DNA of 64,000 bases from Oryzias latipes (GCF_002234675.1 NC_019869.2:15361015-15425014), one strand, 5' to 3'. Shown: positions 24,430-35,738, counted from the first letter of the stretch. The notes: a model not told the origin generated them from the letters alone. Made by a program: numbers and translations.

Positions 24430-27400
24430 TCACAAAAAGGCAGAATCGGCGGCTTCTCTTAGTCCCGCCTCCCTCGTGTATCTGTCAAAGTTTAGTGGTT
24501 CTGTCACTCTCAGTGGCCTCCTCCCATCAGCTGATGTCTCTCCCGTGTGAAGAACGTTAATCAGCTGGGATGTAGACAGGCGGCGCTGGGGGCTGTAATG
24601 GCCACAAGACTTCATGATGGAGTACCTGCAGAAAAAGTGTGATGAATGAATCATTTTACATTTGTCCCTCTTGAACCACTTCAGCAACATGGGACTACAA
24701 TGTTCTTTAATGAAAACTTCAGGTCCCAGAATTCCCTTAACTGACAGCTGCTTTGGGATGTGGCCGTGCTGCCGCTGTACTCACAAAGAGCTGGAGCAGG
24801 TGGACGGCTGCTTGAGGTACTTTCCACTCTGGAGATACTGCAGAAGTTCTGTCACAGGGACTTGAGCGAAAGGTGGACCACCTGATCACATGAGAAGAGG
24901 CTGCGTTAAACCTAAACCTTCCAAATACAAGAATAAAAGCTCCATCTACAACAGGGATCTGCAACCTTCAAAACCAAAAGATCCATTCGGGTCAATTTCT
25001 CACCAAAATCCAACAAGAACCACTAAGTTTTTTTATGCTTATGTACAGTAATTGTTACTATTAAGATGTATATGAAATGAACTACTGTTGTGTTGTGGCA
25101 TGAATAAAACGTGAAGATAAATTTTCATTTTTTATTCTAAATATGAAATACTTTATTACTCATGAAAGTTTCCCATTACTTTCTTTCAAAATAAAAGACA
25201 CAGAGCCACATGGAATTTTTTCAAATCTACTAGGTTGTGTAATGTCAGTAAAAAACCCAACTTTACATACCAATATTTCATGTTACTATCTTTGCCATAA
25301 ATTTGTGAACATGAGTAACTAAAACTAAACAAGAGCTAATTAAGTGACCTTGTGCGTATTAGTGGACCATAAGACGTGCTTAAAATCCTTTGTTGTTTTC
25401 TCAAAGATCGACAGTAGAACACTGAATTAGTTGAGTGTATTAGTACAATGTTAGTAAATTACGAAGCTACAATTCTTGATGGATTATTGGAGCACTATGG
25501 GTACTGAAGTCAGGAGCCTTGTAGAGTGATTTTTACTGTGCTTATACAGTTCATGAATAGGTTAAATAAAGCTTGACTTATCTGACTGTTTTGATTTGAC
25601 AAATGTGGCTTATATTCCAAGTTAGTTTTCAAATGATTTTATTTTTCTTTCATTAGAGAGCCACAATGGAGGGGTTAAACAGCCACATGTGTCTCAGGAG
25701 TCTCAGGCTGCAGACCCCTGGTCTACAGCATGACGGTTACTCACCCAGTGTCACCATTTCATAGAGGAGAATCCCAAACGACCATCTGCCAAAACCAGAG
25801 ATACCACATCAGTACACTGCAAGACTGTCGCTCCATCGTGCCGGCTCTTCATTTTCTGACTCACATGTCACTGCTCTGACTCAGGGCCCTCCTGCCCAGA
25901 ACTTCAGGTGCTTGCCATTTCTTCATACCCACCTCCTCCACTTCCATTGCTGAGGGGGTGTGGGTTCTGCGGTACGCTGGGCCCAATCCCCACAGCTTAG
26001 CTGTCATGTCTGCACCCACCAGAACACTGCAAGCTCCAACATTACCATGGATGCACTGCCGGCTGTGAAGGTACTCCTGTGGGAGACAAAAAGTGCAGAA
26101 ATAAGAGAAGAAGGGAGCATCTGTGCTATCTTAAAACCTTGAAAATAAAAAAATAAAATAAGAAACCAAGACTTTATTGTACCACGTGAGGGGACTAAAG
26201 TTGACTTTTATGTACTTCATAATAATAATAATAACACATTTTATTTAAAAGCGCCTTTCAGAATACACAAGGACAGTCTACAGATTAAAAAAACACAATA
26301 AAATCACAATATGGTTTCATGGTTTTGAGACTCGCAAATTATCAAAGTGTCGGTGCAATATGACGTTTTTTGAGAGAATTTTAACCAAGCAAGATCTTAG
26401 CTTACAAAATGTTTCAATCCTTTCATATAAAAGAATATTTTTGAAATAATTTCTTTTTTTTTTTTTAAACTTAGACAAAATGAGGTGGAAAAACAGAAGA
26501 AAGTTGGAGGATGAGGCTAACAATTGTTCATTCAAAAACTCTGCCTTACTTTATGACACAGTTGTAAATGAGTATCCGTGTACTGCAATATGAAACCACA
26601 CTGGTTTTAAACTAAAACACAAAGTTAAATCAGTGAGGAGAGATATTTTACACTCTCTTAGTGAAAACAATCTGAACACCTGTTCCTCAGGCTTTTATTT
26701 TGAAGGAGGTGAACTAACCAGAGCAGAGGCAACTTGTCCCGCCATGGTAAAGATTTGTTTCTCCGTCATCTCACAGCCAGAATTGTCCTTCAAAATAAAA
26801 ATGGGAAAGGAAGAAAAAAGGATGAAGGTTAGAATCTGTCACATCCACATCCACGTTTCTCTTTTTCTTTCAAGATGATTTAAATAAATTCCACAGATGA
26901 AACGTGAAGAAGTCACTTTTTATTTAGCAGATTAACTGTCAGTTACAAACTATAACTTCAGAAAAAGTTATGACATCTCTCCAATAAAGTAACATCAGTT
27001 CCTGGGGAATAAACACTAAGAATTAAATAAAAATGTAAAGAAACTTTTTATGCTTTTGGATTTTTTTGTCTTTTATTTGATATTCTGTGTTGTTGTTCTG
27101 ATTTTTTCACAAACATACATGACCTTCTCTCTTTTTTTTAGATGTCCACATTTTCTCTTTTACATTTTTCTTTAAATTTTTTATTGTCAGATTTGTACAC
27201 ATCTGCATCTTTTATACATTTGTCTGTCCTTTGAATTTTTGCATATCTCTATTCACATTTCTAATATCTTGACGGTGTTTGCCTGTTTTTATTCCTATCC
27301 AATTCTTTTTATTTGATGTTCAGTGATTAACATTTCTGTCCAGGTTCTTTTTGTGTTTTTTGACATTTCTTTCAGAACTAACATTTGTATTTTTTTTGTT

Positions 27401-30400
27401 TTAATGTGCATTTTTAATGTTCTTTTACGTTTATTTTTTACTTTTTTTACTTTTACAGTTTAAATATTTGTGTTTCTGTTTCCATTTTGACATTTGTTTG
27501 TTTTTTCTTTTTCTTCATCATTGTTTTTACACATCCGTCATCTCCGTTCTCTAATCTTTTAGTGTTGCTTCCATCTTAACACCTGTTTTTCTGTCCTCCA
27601 TGGATGTTAAGATTAGATAAACACCTGAAACCACTTTCCTCTGTTCACTTGGCTGAGTTATAGATTCTGTTTCACTTTTGTGTGAAGAGGAAATAATGTA
27701 AAGTGTATTATGTATTTTTCATATTTCACATGTTTATTTTCTATATATATTTTGCTTGCTTCGAGTGTGGGTTTGTTTATTCCTGCCTTGCAGTGCAAGT
27801 ACAAGTGCAGCAGGTACCTGTCTGCATCTCCACAGGAAGCCCAGCAGGTCCCTGTGCTTCAGCTCCTCTACCACCAGAACAAAAGGCGACTGCACTGACA
27901 CAACGCCCAGCAGTGCAGGGATGAAGGGATGGGGTCCCATATTAGACAGGAAGGAAGCAAACCCCAAAAAGTCTTGTTTCTCACTGTTATTTGCATTTTC
28001 TGTGGAAAAACATTTGACAGGATAAGGGAAGGTATTAAATCTGACTGAGGTTCTGTGCATGTATGACATAAAGTCTGAATGGTTTGGTCTTTTAAACTTA
28101 AAATCTCTGCAACCAGTTTAGCTATTGAGAACTAACTCGTAATCTGTGGGTGTGGATTATTAGGTTTGTGGGCTGCAGCAGCTCACCTTTGAGCACCCGA
28201 AGGACCACGTTCTTGTTGTCCGTGCGCGCTCTGAAGAAGCTGACTGTGTCATTGGGTTTGATGCAGAAGCGCAGAGGCAGAGCAGTGACATGACCAAAGC
28301 CTCCCTGCTGCATCTGTGTGGACTTCTGTGGAACTGGGGTTGGTTTGACATTCTGCTTGACAGTCATGGGCACCTCTTCGTGTTCCAGAGGGTTGAGCCC
28401 CGGCGGTGCTTTTAGGAGAGAATAGATGCAAAACTTAGAAAACAACCAGTTCGAAAAGTGGAGTTGAGAACCTGCTAGGTGACATTACATACCATCGATT
28501 CCTTTCAGGTTGCGTCTGTGTGTATTTGACTGTCTGTGTGTTGTGTGGCGGTGGTTTTGATGGAGGTACTGCGGCGCTCTGTCTCGGGTCCGCTCTTTCC
28601 GGGAACATAATTTTAGTAAACATACTGTCAGGATGATGAGGAGGGTGAGGATGAGGAGGATGGCAGGGACCACGATGAGCTCCAACTCATAATTTAGAGT
28701 GACTATGAAGAAGAAAGAAGCAGTTTAAACAGAGCACCAGACATGTGTGTGTATTCCTGACAGCTTAACTCACTCTACAACCAAAGGTTTATTGTTTCCC
28801 AAAGCTGAAGATGTGTAGTTTTAGTGTTTTGCTCTGGATGACAGAAAAAGCTTCATCCTCCTCCTGATGACGGGATGTTTTATATTCACCACCATCTTTT
28901 ATTCACTGAAGTTCAGACGCACTAGATTACATTGACAGGCAGAGTAGCCTTTTCAGTATAGGATTGTAAAGCTTCAGAATGATTAACCCTTGTGCTATCC
29001 TAGGCACTTTAACGTTGGGAGTTTGTTCATCTAGACCCACTAGACCACATGTGTCAAACTCAAGGCCCGGGGGCCAAATGTGGCCCGCCATGTTATTTTA
29101 CATGGCCCGCGAGAGCATACAATTAGTTAATTTCTTAAAATAAAATGTTTCTTTAGTTGATTAGATATTATTTGTGTGTAGCTGCTGTTTTAATTATTCA
29201 ATGTTTACAGGTCTCATGTGTATGCAGACAAATTGTTGTCATTAACCCTTGTGCTATCTTATATGACCCCACCCTTACATTGACGTGTTCTCCCTACCAT
29301 GACAAAGGTGGATAAAGGTGGAAAGATTTCAAGTAATCCATGGACACCAGTGAAGATCACAAATCATTGAAGAAAAAAGGTTCAGTGCACTGTCTAGTGG
29401 GTCTAGATGACCCAACTCCCAAAGTTAAAGTGCCCAGGATAGCACAAGGGTTAAACCATCAGTTGGATGAAAGGCTGTGTGCAGCTTTTTTTTGTAAAGT
29501 CTTACACGTGTCATACATGTTCTTTCTAGCTCAGTTTGATGTTACTTTTCTCTGGAGAGTTTGATCGTGGGTTTTAATAACCGACAAAATTTAAAAGGAT
29601 TTTATGCTTGCAACTGCAACTGTTATTGTCACTTCAAAAAGTTATAATAAATAAATGAGTTATTTAACATTAAGCAGTAGTTACGTTTACTTTTCATTAC
29701 ATTTAGTTACATGTATAAGTTATATCTGGCCCTTTGAGGACAACCACTATGCTGATGTGGCCCTCAGTGAAAATGAGTTTGACACCCCTGCACTAGACAG
29801 TGCTCTGAACCTTTTTTCTTCAGTGACTTGTGATCTTCACTGGTGTCCATGGATGAGATGAAATCTTTCCACCTTTATCCACCTTTGTCATGGCAGGGAA
29901 AACACGTCAATGAAAGGGTGGGGTCATCTAAGATAGCACAAGGGTTAACACCACAGGGGAAGCACAGATCACAAACTCAACAGAGCTGTGAAAAGGATTC
30001 TCACCTTCCTGCTTTTTTTTTAAATATTTGTCATAAAAACTGTTGCATAAATTAAAAATCGGACGTTATAGATTAAAAGTCAATGTGTCCAATCTTGAGG
30101 GCCAGAGTCCTATGCTTTCCAACAAACCTGCAATTCTAGCCTCCTGTTGGTAAAACACACCTAATGCAGGTAATTGTTTTAGGGATTTTCTTCCAACTGG
30201 CTCTCATCACTTATTCTCCTTACCCTACTCTTTGGTTCTCTGGAAAGTCTTTTTGCTTTCACACTGTCATGAACTGTACCAAAATCTACTTAAAAGGGAA
30301 CAAGGCCAGAGTTCACCACACAAAGCTGACTGTCAGAGAAGAGAAACGCAGGTAGAACAAACATCAATGCTATTGTATGCTAAAAATACATGTCAAAAAT

Positions 30401-33400
30401 GGTTTTCAGTAATTTATTTAACCCTTATGTGGTGTTCGGGTCTGTGGGACCCGTTTTCATTTTTTATCAAAAGAAAAATGATACAATTAATTATTTTTTC
30501 AAACTCAGACTCACTGGCCTTGGCTCATTTTCTGTGAAGAACATATATCAGAATACATTTTTAATGACCACACACCGTATACCCCCCCAACACATTTATA
30601 TTACATATAAGATGTTCGGGTCCACTGGACCCGGGGCTAATAGAAGTGTGGAAATTGATGTTTTATGTACCTACACTCTGTCTTCCACCTGTCTGGGCCT
30701 GCTGTGTGTGTGTGGGTGTGTGTAGGTGTGTGTGTGCGTGTGTGTGTGTGTGTGTGTGTGACCAGTGAGAAAGAGAGAGAGAGAGTGGCAGAGAGAGAAA
30801 GTTTCACTGTAAATGTGAGTTCTGTTTCTGCACCTGCGGTTCCCGCACAAGGTTGCAACATTGTTAGAATAATTCAAGCATCAACTCTGTTTGCTCTCGT
30901 TCTCCCGCACATTTGACATTTAACCATTTGACTTTCTTGCGGGAATCTTTAATATCTCGCTCTTTATCTGCTACAAATTGGAGGCGGGACACGTTAAATA
31001 TAGCTTTGCCAGTGTGGTTTCTTATCACAACTGATCAAAATGGCCAAAAGACTTTCTGCGCAGAGGGCCCTGGAATTGATTTTAGAAGAGAGTGACGTTT
31101 TTGATGATGATGTAGAGGGAGACGATTCAGAAGAGAAGGTTTCAGAATTAGAGGATTACATTTCTGAAAATTCAGAGTCTGACAGTGACTCTGAAGAAGA
31201 TGATTAGATTGGGGCGGCCGTGGAGCAGCGGTCGGGTGGTTGGCCCATGATCGTAAGATTGCAGGTTCAATTCCCGCCTTGCACGCCCATGAGTCGAAGT
31301 GTCCTTGGGCAAGACACTGAACCCCACCTTGCCTCTGGTGGTAGGCGGGCGCCTGTGTTTGGCAGCGTAGCCGCCACCAGTGTCTGAATGTGTGAGTGAA
31401 TGTGTGTGTCACTGGGTGAATGGGTCTGTGACTGTAAAGCGCTTTGTCCTTGTTGGAAGAAAGGCGCTATATAAGTATACGCCATTTACCGTTTACCATT
31501 TAGATTGAGCATCAGCCAGTTCCAAAACGAAGCCATCAGCACCCAGCCACAGGACCAGGCCGTCAGCAGCCAGGACCATATGTTGTATAGGCTAGTGGCT
31601 AGAAGGCCATGTGTTCAATGGGGCTGATGTGTTGTCTTGACTAATAGGTTTACTCTATGTGTTCAGCTTGTGTTGTGCAGCTGAATGGGTTCAGTTTCTG
31701 TGTTCAAATAAATAAAAGTCAGTAGTTTTGAAAACCCCTTGCTTCATTTGAAAATTTGTTTCCACTCATATCTTGATTTTAATTGATTTTCTTTATCACG
31801 TTTTAAATAATGAATTATGAATGTGATCTAACAAAGGTTAAGGGCAAATATTAACCAAATATACTGATTGTAAATGGATGAGGTAAACATCTGTCGAGTA
31901 TTTTAACATCAAAGTGTTTGATTGTGAGGCATTAAAAACCACAACATGCAACGGGTCCACCAGACCCACGAACACTGGCTGAGTAACAACAATATGAACA
32001 CCACACAAGGGTTAACAAGAAAAATTTCCTTTTTTTTCTCTAAATGAAAGATATTGGTAATATACCAGCAGCATCAGATGTAACTTTTGGTTTGTTTTTT
32101 TATCCTCCAGCTAAGCTGATCTCCTCTTTGCCAGCAAGACCACAAAAGCTTTAGAATTACCCAACCCTGGTCCTCTAAATTCTCCCACCCTGCCTGTTTC
32201 ACAGTCTGCTCTGATTTCAGCCGACTTCAGCTGACTCAGGAGTTTCTTCATTCTGTATGACGGGACACGCCTGATTCAGGTATTCAGCAGCAAAAAGTTC
32301 AGGGAGAGCTGGAAACAGGCAGGATGAGAGATCTGGAGGATCAGGGATTTGCAGCCCTGCTTTATATCATGTTTACATTTGTTCCAACATTAGTTAGAAT
32401 GATCTAAGCATTGGCGTTACGTCTGCAAACATCCCCTCGCTCTCATTGCTCACGCCTCACGTTGTTTGCTGTAGGTGGAATGTGAAAACTCTTCAGTGGT
32501 TTTGGCACATTCTTGGGAGTGTCATAGCCTTTGTAGAATGGTGCTAAGTAAAGACATGCTTGCACTTTTCAAGAACACACAATTTTACTTTGTTTTGTTA
32601 TTGCTTACCACAGAAACACGGCATTATTTCATTCAGCACTCCTGTTTTTGATGCAGTGGAGAATGAACAGATGGAGATAAAGTAGCTCCAAATTAAAAAA
32701 TCAATACAAATAAAAGGCTTTCCTGTTGAGGAGGTTAAAAATTGTGGTAGTCTGAGAGTTAATATCTGTTTATTTGTTGCAAAAAGGGTCCACTGATACT
32801 TGAAACAAATTAACCCTTGTGCTATCCACTTGACTAGACAGTGCTCTGAACCTTTTTTCTTCAATGATTTGTGATCTTTACTGGTCATGGTAGGGATAAC
32901 ACGTCAATGTAAGGGTGGGGTCATCCAAGTTAGCACAAGGGTTAAACGAAGCATATAGGAGCTGAAACGTGAAACTCAACAATGAGACTGTTGTACGCTT
33001 GCCAACAAGCAAATTAAAAGCATCATGTGGCAGAAGTACTGACAGGTTCGGCTGTGAGAAAAGTTCAGGATCTGAAGCAGCAGTTCTGTCAGCTGCATAA
33101 AATGAGATCTTTTTACTGAGAAATCTGTCACTTGAATGAATAAGATCATTAAACATATTCAAATCAAACTAAAAGCCTTTTCTTTTATATGACAATCATC
33201 AACGAGGAAAACAACTTCCCAAAAATTGCCTGAATGTATATGAAGTTTCACTTAAACCTTTAAGTTTAGTTGGTTGGTTTTTTCTCCACTAATCAAAGGT
33301 TTTTTTACTCTTGTAACTGCGGAGTCCTAGAGGTGCAGAAATGATTTTATAATCTTTTTAGATGCAAACACATCACTGACCTTCTTTGTCATCTATTCTT

Positions 33401-33947
33401 TCCTTTCTGCAGATGCAGCACTGTGAATAAGTTTGATTTCTTTTAGTTTATTTACTTTTACTGACAACATCTATTGCAAAAGTTTAGCTCCTCTGACTGT
33501 GATCAGCATCATGAAACCAAACTCAGCTTTGAAAAATCGTGTGATGAATGGGCATTTCTATACTGCAACGATAGGGACGCTAACTTTTTAATATAGATTT
33601 AAGCAGATTTGGAATCCCTTTCTGTTAATATATGAAACCATCATTTAATAATTGGTTCTCTTACCCAGTTTTAGATAATGACATCATTTAAAAACAATTG
33701 TGGGTACAAAATTTCCAAAAACAATAAATTAGAAAGGGTGCCAGTACTTTCCAACATGACTGTATGTACTTAGGGGATCAGAGTGTGGAATTTCCTTCTC
33801 TAACCTTGTTTATCAGAGATGTTTTGGGTTAAACCACAAGTAAAAAAAAAAGTCAGGTAAGAAAAGGAAGCTGAAGGAGGGAACTTTAAACTTACTACAC
33901 AGCCTGTCGTCTGACGCACACAAACTGTCTGTTGAGTTGGAAGTCAT
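24430..33947 (-). CDS. styk1: STYK1/NOK-type single-pass membrane pseudokinase
   Basis: Nine coding exons on the - strand: 33947-33896, 28702-28493, 28408-28187, 27999-27818, 26787-26719, 26076-25865, 25785-25745, 24881-24785, 24625-24430 (TGA 24432-24430). Phases agree and give 426 aa; human STYK1 has 422. Seen: a short N-terminus with an N-S-T glycosylation site, LCITLNYELE, a TM helix at about residues 26-47, a basic juxtamembrane stretch, then a kinase-like domain: LLGFLWRCRQ, TEKQIFTMAGQVASAL, IHGNVGACSVL, KLWGLGPAY, KKWQAPEVL, SDIWSFGILLYEMVTLG and YSIMKSC. Three catalytic positions are lost: the beta-3 Lys is Arg158 (VVLRVLK), the HRD Asp is Asn257 (HGN), and DFG is GLG (275-277). Human STYK1 keeps Lys and HGD and also lacks DFG. 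Known mammalian roles are in growth signalling and autophagy; what the fish protein does is inference. Human STYK1 is also on 12p13, as is PHC1. Confidence 0.92.
24952..25720. mobile_element. hAT-like element in a styk1 intron
   Basis: The left end 'cagggatctgcaacctt' and the right end 'ggctgcagacccctg' are imperfect inverted repeats of the teleost hAT type CAGGGGTCTGCA. They are flanked by near-identical 8-mers (atctacaa / gtctacag), as expected for an hAT target duplication. The 769-bp interior has no transposase. Its right end is about 20 bp from the splice donor of styk1 exon 25785-25745. Confidence 0.7.
26220..26312. repeat. (AAT)n tract joined to a retroposon 3'-tail fragment
   Basis: 'aataataataataa' is followed by 'ttttatttaaaagcgccttt', the reverse complement of the 'aaggcgctatataa' tail found at the end of the SINE at 31212-31499. 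A truncated retroposon tail on the - strand is likely. Confidence 0.45.
27050..27610. repeat. T-rich low-complexity intron segment
   Basis: About 560 bp of styk1 intron. On + it is strongly T-rich and built of loosely repeated words of the type 'acattt-t-t-ttttt', so the styk1 transcript would be A-rich. It looks like a diverged tandem or simple repeat; no unit could be fixed by eye. Confidence 0.4.
29046..29790. mobile_element. hAT-like element inserted in MITE copy 2
   Basis: Termini are CACATGTGTCAAACTC at the left and GAGTTTGACACCCCTG at the right, imperfect inverted repeats of the teleost CAGGGGTGTCAAACTC type. They are flanked by a perfect 8-bp duplication CACTAGAC (29038-29045 and 29791-29798). 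The interior has no transposase and itself contains a TTAA MITE (29242-29454). Confidence 0.85.
29242..29454. mobile_element. TTAA-flanked MITE, copy 3, inside the hAT element
   Basis: A 213-bp copy, nearly identical along its length to 23461-23673, with perfect termini ccctTGTGCTATC / GATAGCACAaggg and TTAA on both sides. It lies inside the hAT element, so it is the youngest layer of the nest. Confidence 0.85.
30701..30760. repeat. (TG)n microsatellite
   Basis: About 60 bp of mostly TG dinucleotides with a few interruptions, followed by GA-rich sequence, inside the piggyBac-like element. Confidence 0.85.
31040..31207 (+). pseudogene. piggyBac-type transposase N-terminal fragment
   Basis: ATG at 31040 opens 55 codons to TAG at 31205-31207. 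The sequence begins MAKRLSAQRALELILEES and continues as a very acidic stretch of Asp, Glu and Ser. An ALELILEES-like start plus an acidic N-terminal domain is characteristic of piggyBac transposases. The catalytic DDD domain is absent from the element. The stop lies in the target site of the SINE that follows; across the SINE, the frame after the stop runs only about 24 more codons. Confidence 0.65.
31212..31499 (+). mobile_element. tRNA-headed SINE with 8-bp target duplication
   Basis: A 288-bp element with a tRNA-like head: an A-box-like 'gtcgggtggttggccc' and a B box 'ggttcaattccc'. It ends with the tail 'aaggcgctatataagtatac' typical of fish SINEs. It is flanked by the direct repeat TTAGATTG at 31204-31211 and 31500-31507. 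It sits inside the piggyBac-like element, directly after the transposase fragment. Confidence 0.85.
32163..32352. mobile_element. MITE with about 35-bp inverted termini
   Basis: The left end 'ccctggtcctctaaattctc' plus 'ccaccctgcctgtttc' pairs with the right end, whose reverse complement begins 'ccctgatcctccagatctct' and ends 'catcctgcctgtttc'. The total is about 190 bp with no coding capacity. It is probably a nonautonomous DNA transposon of hAT type; no clear target duplication was found. Confidence 0.6.
32810..32945. mobile_element. TTAA-flanked MITE, copy 4, internally deleted
   Basis: TTAA at 32810-32813 and 32942-32945, termini ccctTGTGCTATC and TTAGCACAaggg, only 136 bp. Compared with 29242-29454, segments near one end and around the 'ggtgtccatgg' region are missing. 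Confidence 0.75.
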
Positions 33948-34679
33948 GCTGGAGAGAGAAAAACAGAAGTCAGAAGTGATCCATGACTGCAGTGAGGAAA
34001 GACTGTCCAATGATGCTGGTTTTCTTTGTGCTTTTCAGCTTTAAATTCCTTAGTCTTTCAAAGTAAAAGCAGGCATTTGTCAGCGCACTGAATGTCTGTC
34101 ATAACCCCCTGGAAAAACTGGACAGGTTGAACACCGAAGTGCAGCAGTGAAACTGAAACAAACAAAAGTAGGATGAAGTTTTAGTCTACGCTGAATGAAA
34201 CCTCTGACATGGATCAGTTTGCATAACTTTAAATATGCAGACTATGTTACGACTGAAGTTTTCATACTCAGATCAAAGGGTTAGCAGAACACTCACCCCC
34301 ACATCACTGTTTTTGAGAATTTGGAGAATTTATTGTCTGCTCTTAGGTGGATTTTTCACTTTTTACCAACGGTTTGTCTTCCTTGCCTATAAGGACCCAC
34401 ACTGAATATAATTTGCAGGCACAAAAAGACACACACACTCAAATGTTGTAAACATACCTGTTGGGTCCAAAAATGTTCACTTACAAACATGTCAGCATGT
34501 ACCGGTACACAATACAAATAACATTTATACACTCATACTTATGCATTCAGACTAACACATGTGAAACGTTTCATTCAGTCACGCAAACTATTTGTAAAAG
34601 GTAAAATAGCACCTGTGCTCGTGTGAGTGTTTATGTTTTTCTGAGGTGGAAGATGGAATGTAAAAAGAAAGAGGGAGAG

Positions 34680-34905
34680 TACCCAGTCATCCCCACACCA
34701 AAGCCCCCACCACAGCAGCAGCGACAGTGAGGACCCCCAACACCCGCATGGTAGATAGAGAACAACCGCCCACCGGGCAATCGCATCCGCCACCCGGGAC
34801 AGGGCCAGCAGGGCCGCCACAGGGACCCCCAAAGCCAGAGAGCAGGGAGGCGTACAGGGACAGAGAGTGCAAGCCCAACGCAGGGCCCTGCCCCAGGAGA
34901 GATTT
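34680..34905. repeat. GC-rich, C/A-rich repeat-like block
   Basis: 'ccccaccacagcagcagcga', 'cacccgggacagggccagca' and 'cgcagggccctgcccc' form a GC-rich island in AT-rich DNA. Its composition matches dispersed GC-rich repeats known from fish genomes. The - strand open frame across it (up to 102 codons) is Cys/Gly/Trp-rich with no domain. Confidence 0.35.
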
Positions 34906-35104
34906 TAGAGCTTTTGTTGATCAAATAAAATAACTTCATCGCTAATGTATATTAGACAGAATGAATGCAATCCTTTTTTATGAAAAATGATAAAAGCACA
35001 AAGCATATCTAAATAAATACATAAAATCAAAACCAGAGGAAATTTCCCAGTGGGTGCGATGAGTTTCATCCAGTGTGGGTCCTTTCATGGCACTGCCTAA
35101 CTAT

Positions 35105-35280
35105 GCAGCCACAAAGGGGCCTAAGTCTGGATCTCCCTGTGCCGGTCCCCAGCCTGGATAAAACTCAGGCCCAGGGAGGGCATCTGACTTAAAAATCTCT
35201 GCGAAACCAAAATGTGTGACTCTGTGAAAGCTAATTCGCTGTGACAACCCCTAAAGGGATATGCCGTAAGGAGAAAAACC
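35105..35280 (+). mobile_element. Retroposon 3'-end fragment
   Basis: 'gtgccggtccccagcctgga', then 'cagggagggcatctgactta', then 'gctgtgacaacccctaaagg' and 'gatatgccgtaaggagaaaa' follow the order of a very common teleost retroposon tail (GCCGGTCCCAAGCCCGGATA ... GAAGGGCATCCGGCGTAAAA ... GCTGTGGCGACCCC). It is diverged and 5'-truncated. Confidence 0.55.
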
Positions 35281-35737
35281 TTCATGAATTGGGTTAAAGT
35301 GGCCAAACAAGCAGATGACGAGAAAAACCTGCAGAATCAATGCTGCCTTGAGTAAATTACTGGAAGGTCCAACTTCTTAAAAATCACTGCACATGTAGTT
35401 TCAAATGTTTCAAAAGCAAAGTCTTAAAAAATGAGCTAGTCTGATCTCCTCTTCAATATAAAATAGTTGACTCAGAAGTAATTGTAAAATAATCAAGATA
35501 AACCAGTTTAACTCAACAGTTGATCATTTATGACAGTTACAGATTATGTTTTTAATGTTTTTAATTAATGAATCATCTGAGCTGTCTCATTTTTAGTCAT
35601 AAAAACTAATTTGCTGCATGTTTATATAAGAACATTTTAATATTACATAAACATATGAATATAAAATACAGCTTTAAACAAAATGTATTTAACAAAACTG
35701 CCTGGCCTCTTGAGAAAAAGTGAATTTCCACAAACAG

Positions 35738-35738
35738 A

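Larger units (their letters stand above)
28983..29948. mobile_element. TTAA-flanked MITE, copy 2, split by an hAT insertion
   Basis: The outer element is bounded by TTAA at 28983-28986 and 29945-29948, with termini ccctTGTGCTATC and GATAGCACAaggg. It is the same family as 23461-23673 in the opposite orientation. It is interrupted after 'cactagac' by the hAT element at 29046-29790. Joining the flanks across one copy of that 8-mer restores the layout seen in the 23461 copy. Confidence 0.8.
30418..32015 (+). mobile_element. piggyBac-like transposon, internally deleted
   Basis: TTAA at 30418-30421 and 32012-32015 bound a 1.6-kb element. The inverted termini are ccctTATGTGGTGTTCGGG at the left and the reverse complement of ccctTGTGTGGTGTTCATA at the right. 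Subterminal 'gggtccactggaccc'-type palindromes occur at both ends. The interior holds a TG repeat, the N-terminus of a transposase (31040-31207) and a SINE (31212-31499). Most of a full transposase gene is missing, so it is nonautonomous. Confidence 0.8.
28703..33895 (-). other. styk1 first intron, repeat-filled
   Basis: A 5.2-kb intron between the exon with the start codon and the transmembrane exon. Most of what can be recognised is mobile DNA: a three-level nest at 28983-29948, a piggyBac-like element with an inserted SINE at 30418-32015, and MITEs at 32163-32352 and 32810-32945. Sequence at 30086-30180 ('cttgagggccagagtcct') is probably another repeat fragment. No host exon was seen. Confidence 0.6.

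Noticed and set aside
25921..25945. A 12-nt 'intron' between VEE and KWQAPE in styk1
   Set aside because: gtgggtatgaag reads through in frame as VGMK and the combined exon 26076-25865 keeps correct phase; 12 nt is too short for an intron.
34575..34939. Overlapping - strand open frames rich in Cys, Gly and Trp
   Set aside because: They result from a GC-rich repeat-like block open in several frames at once, with no recognisable protein.
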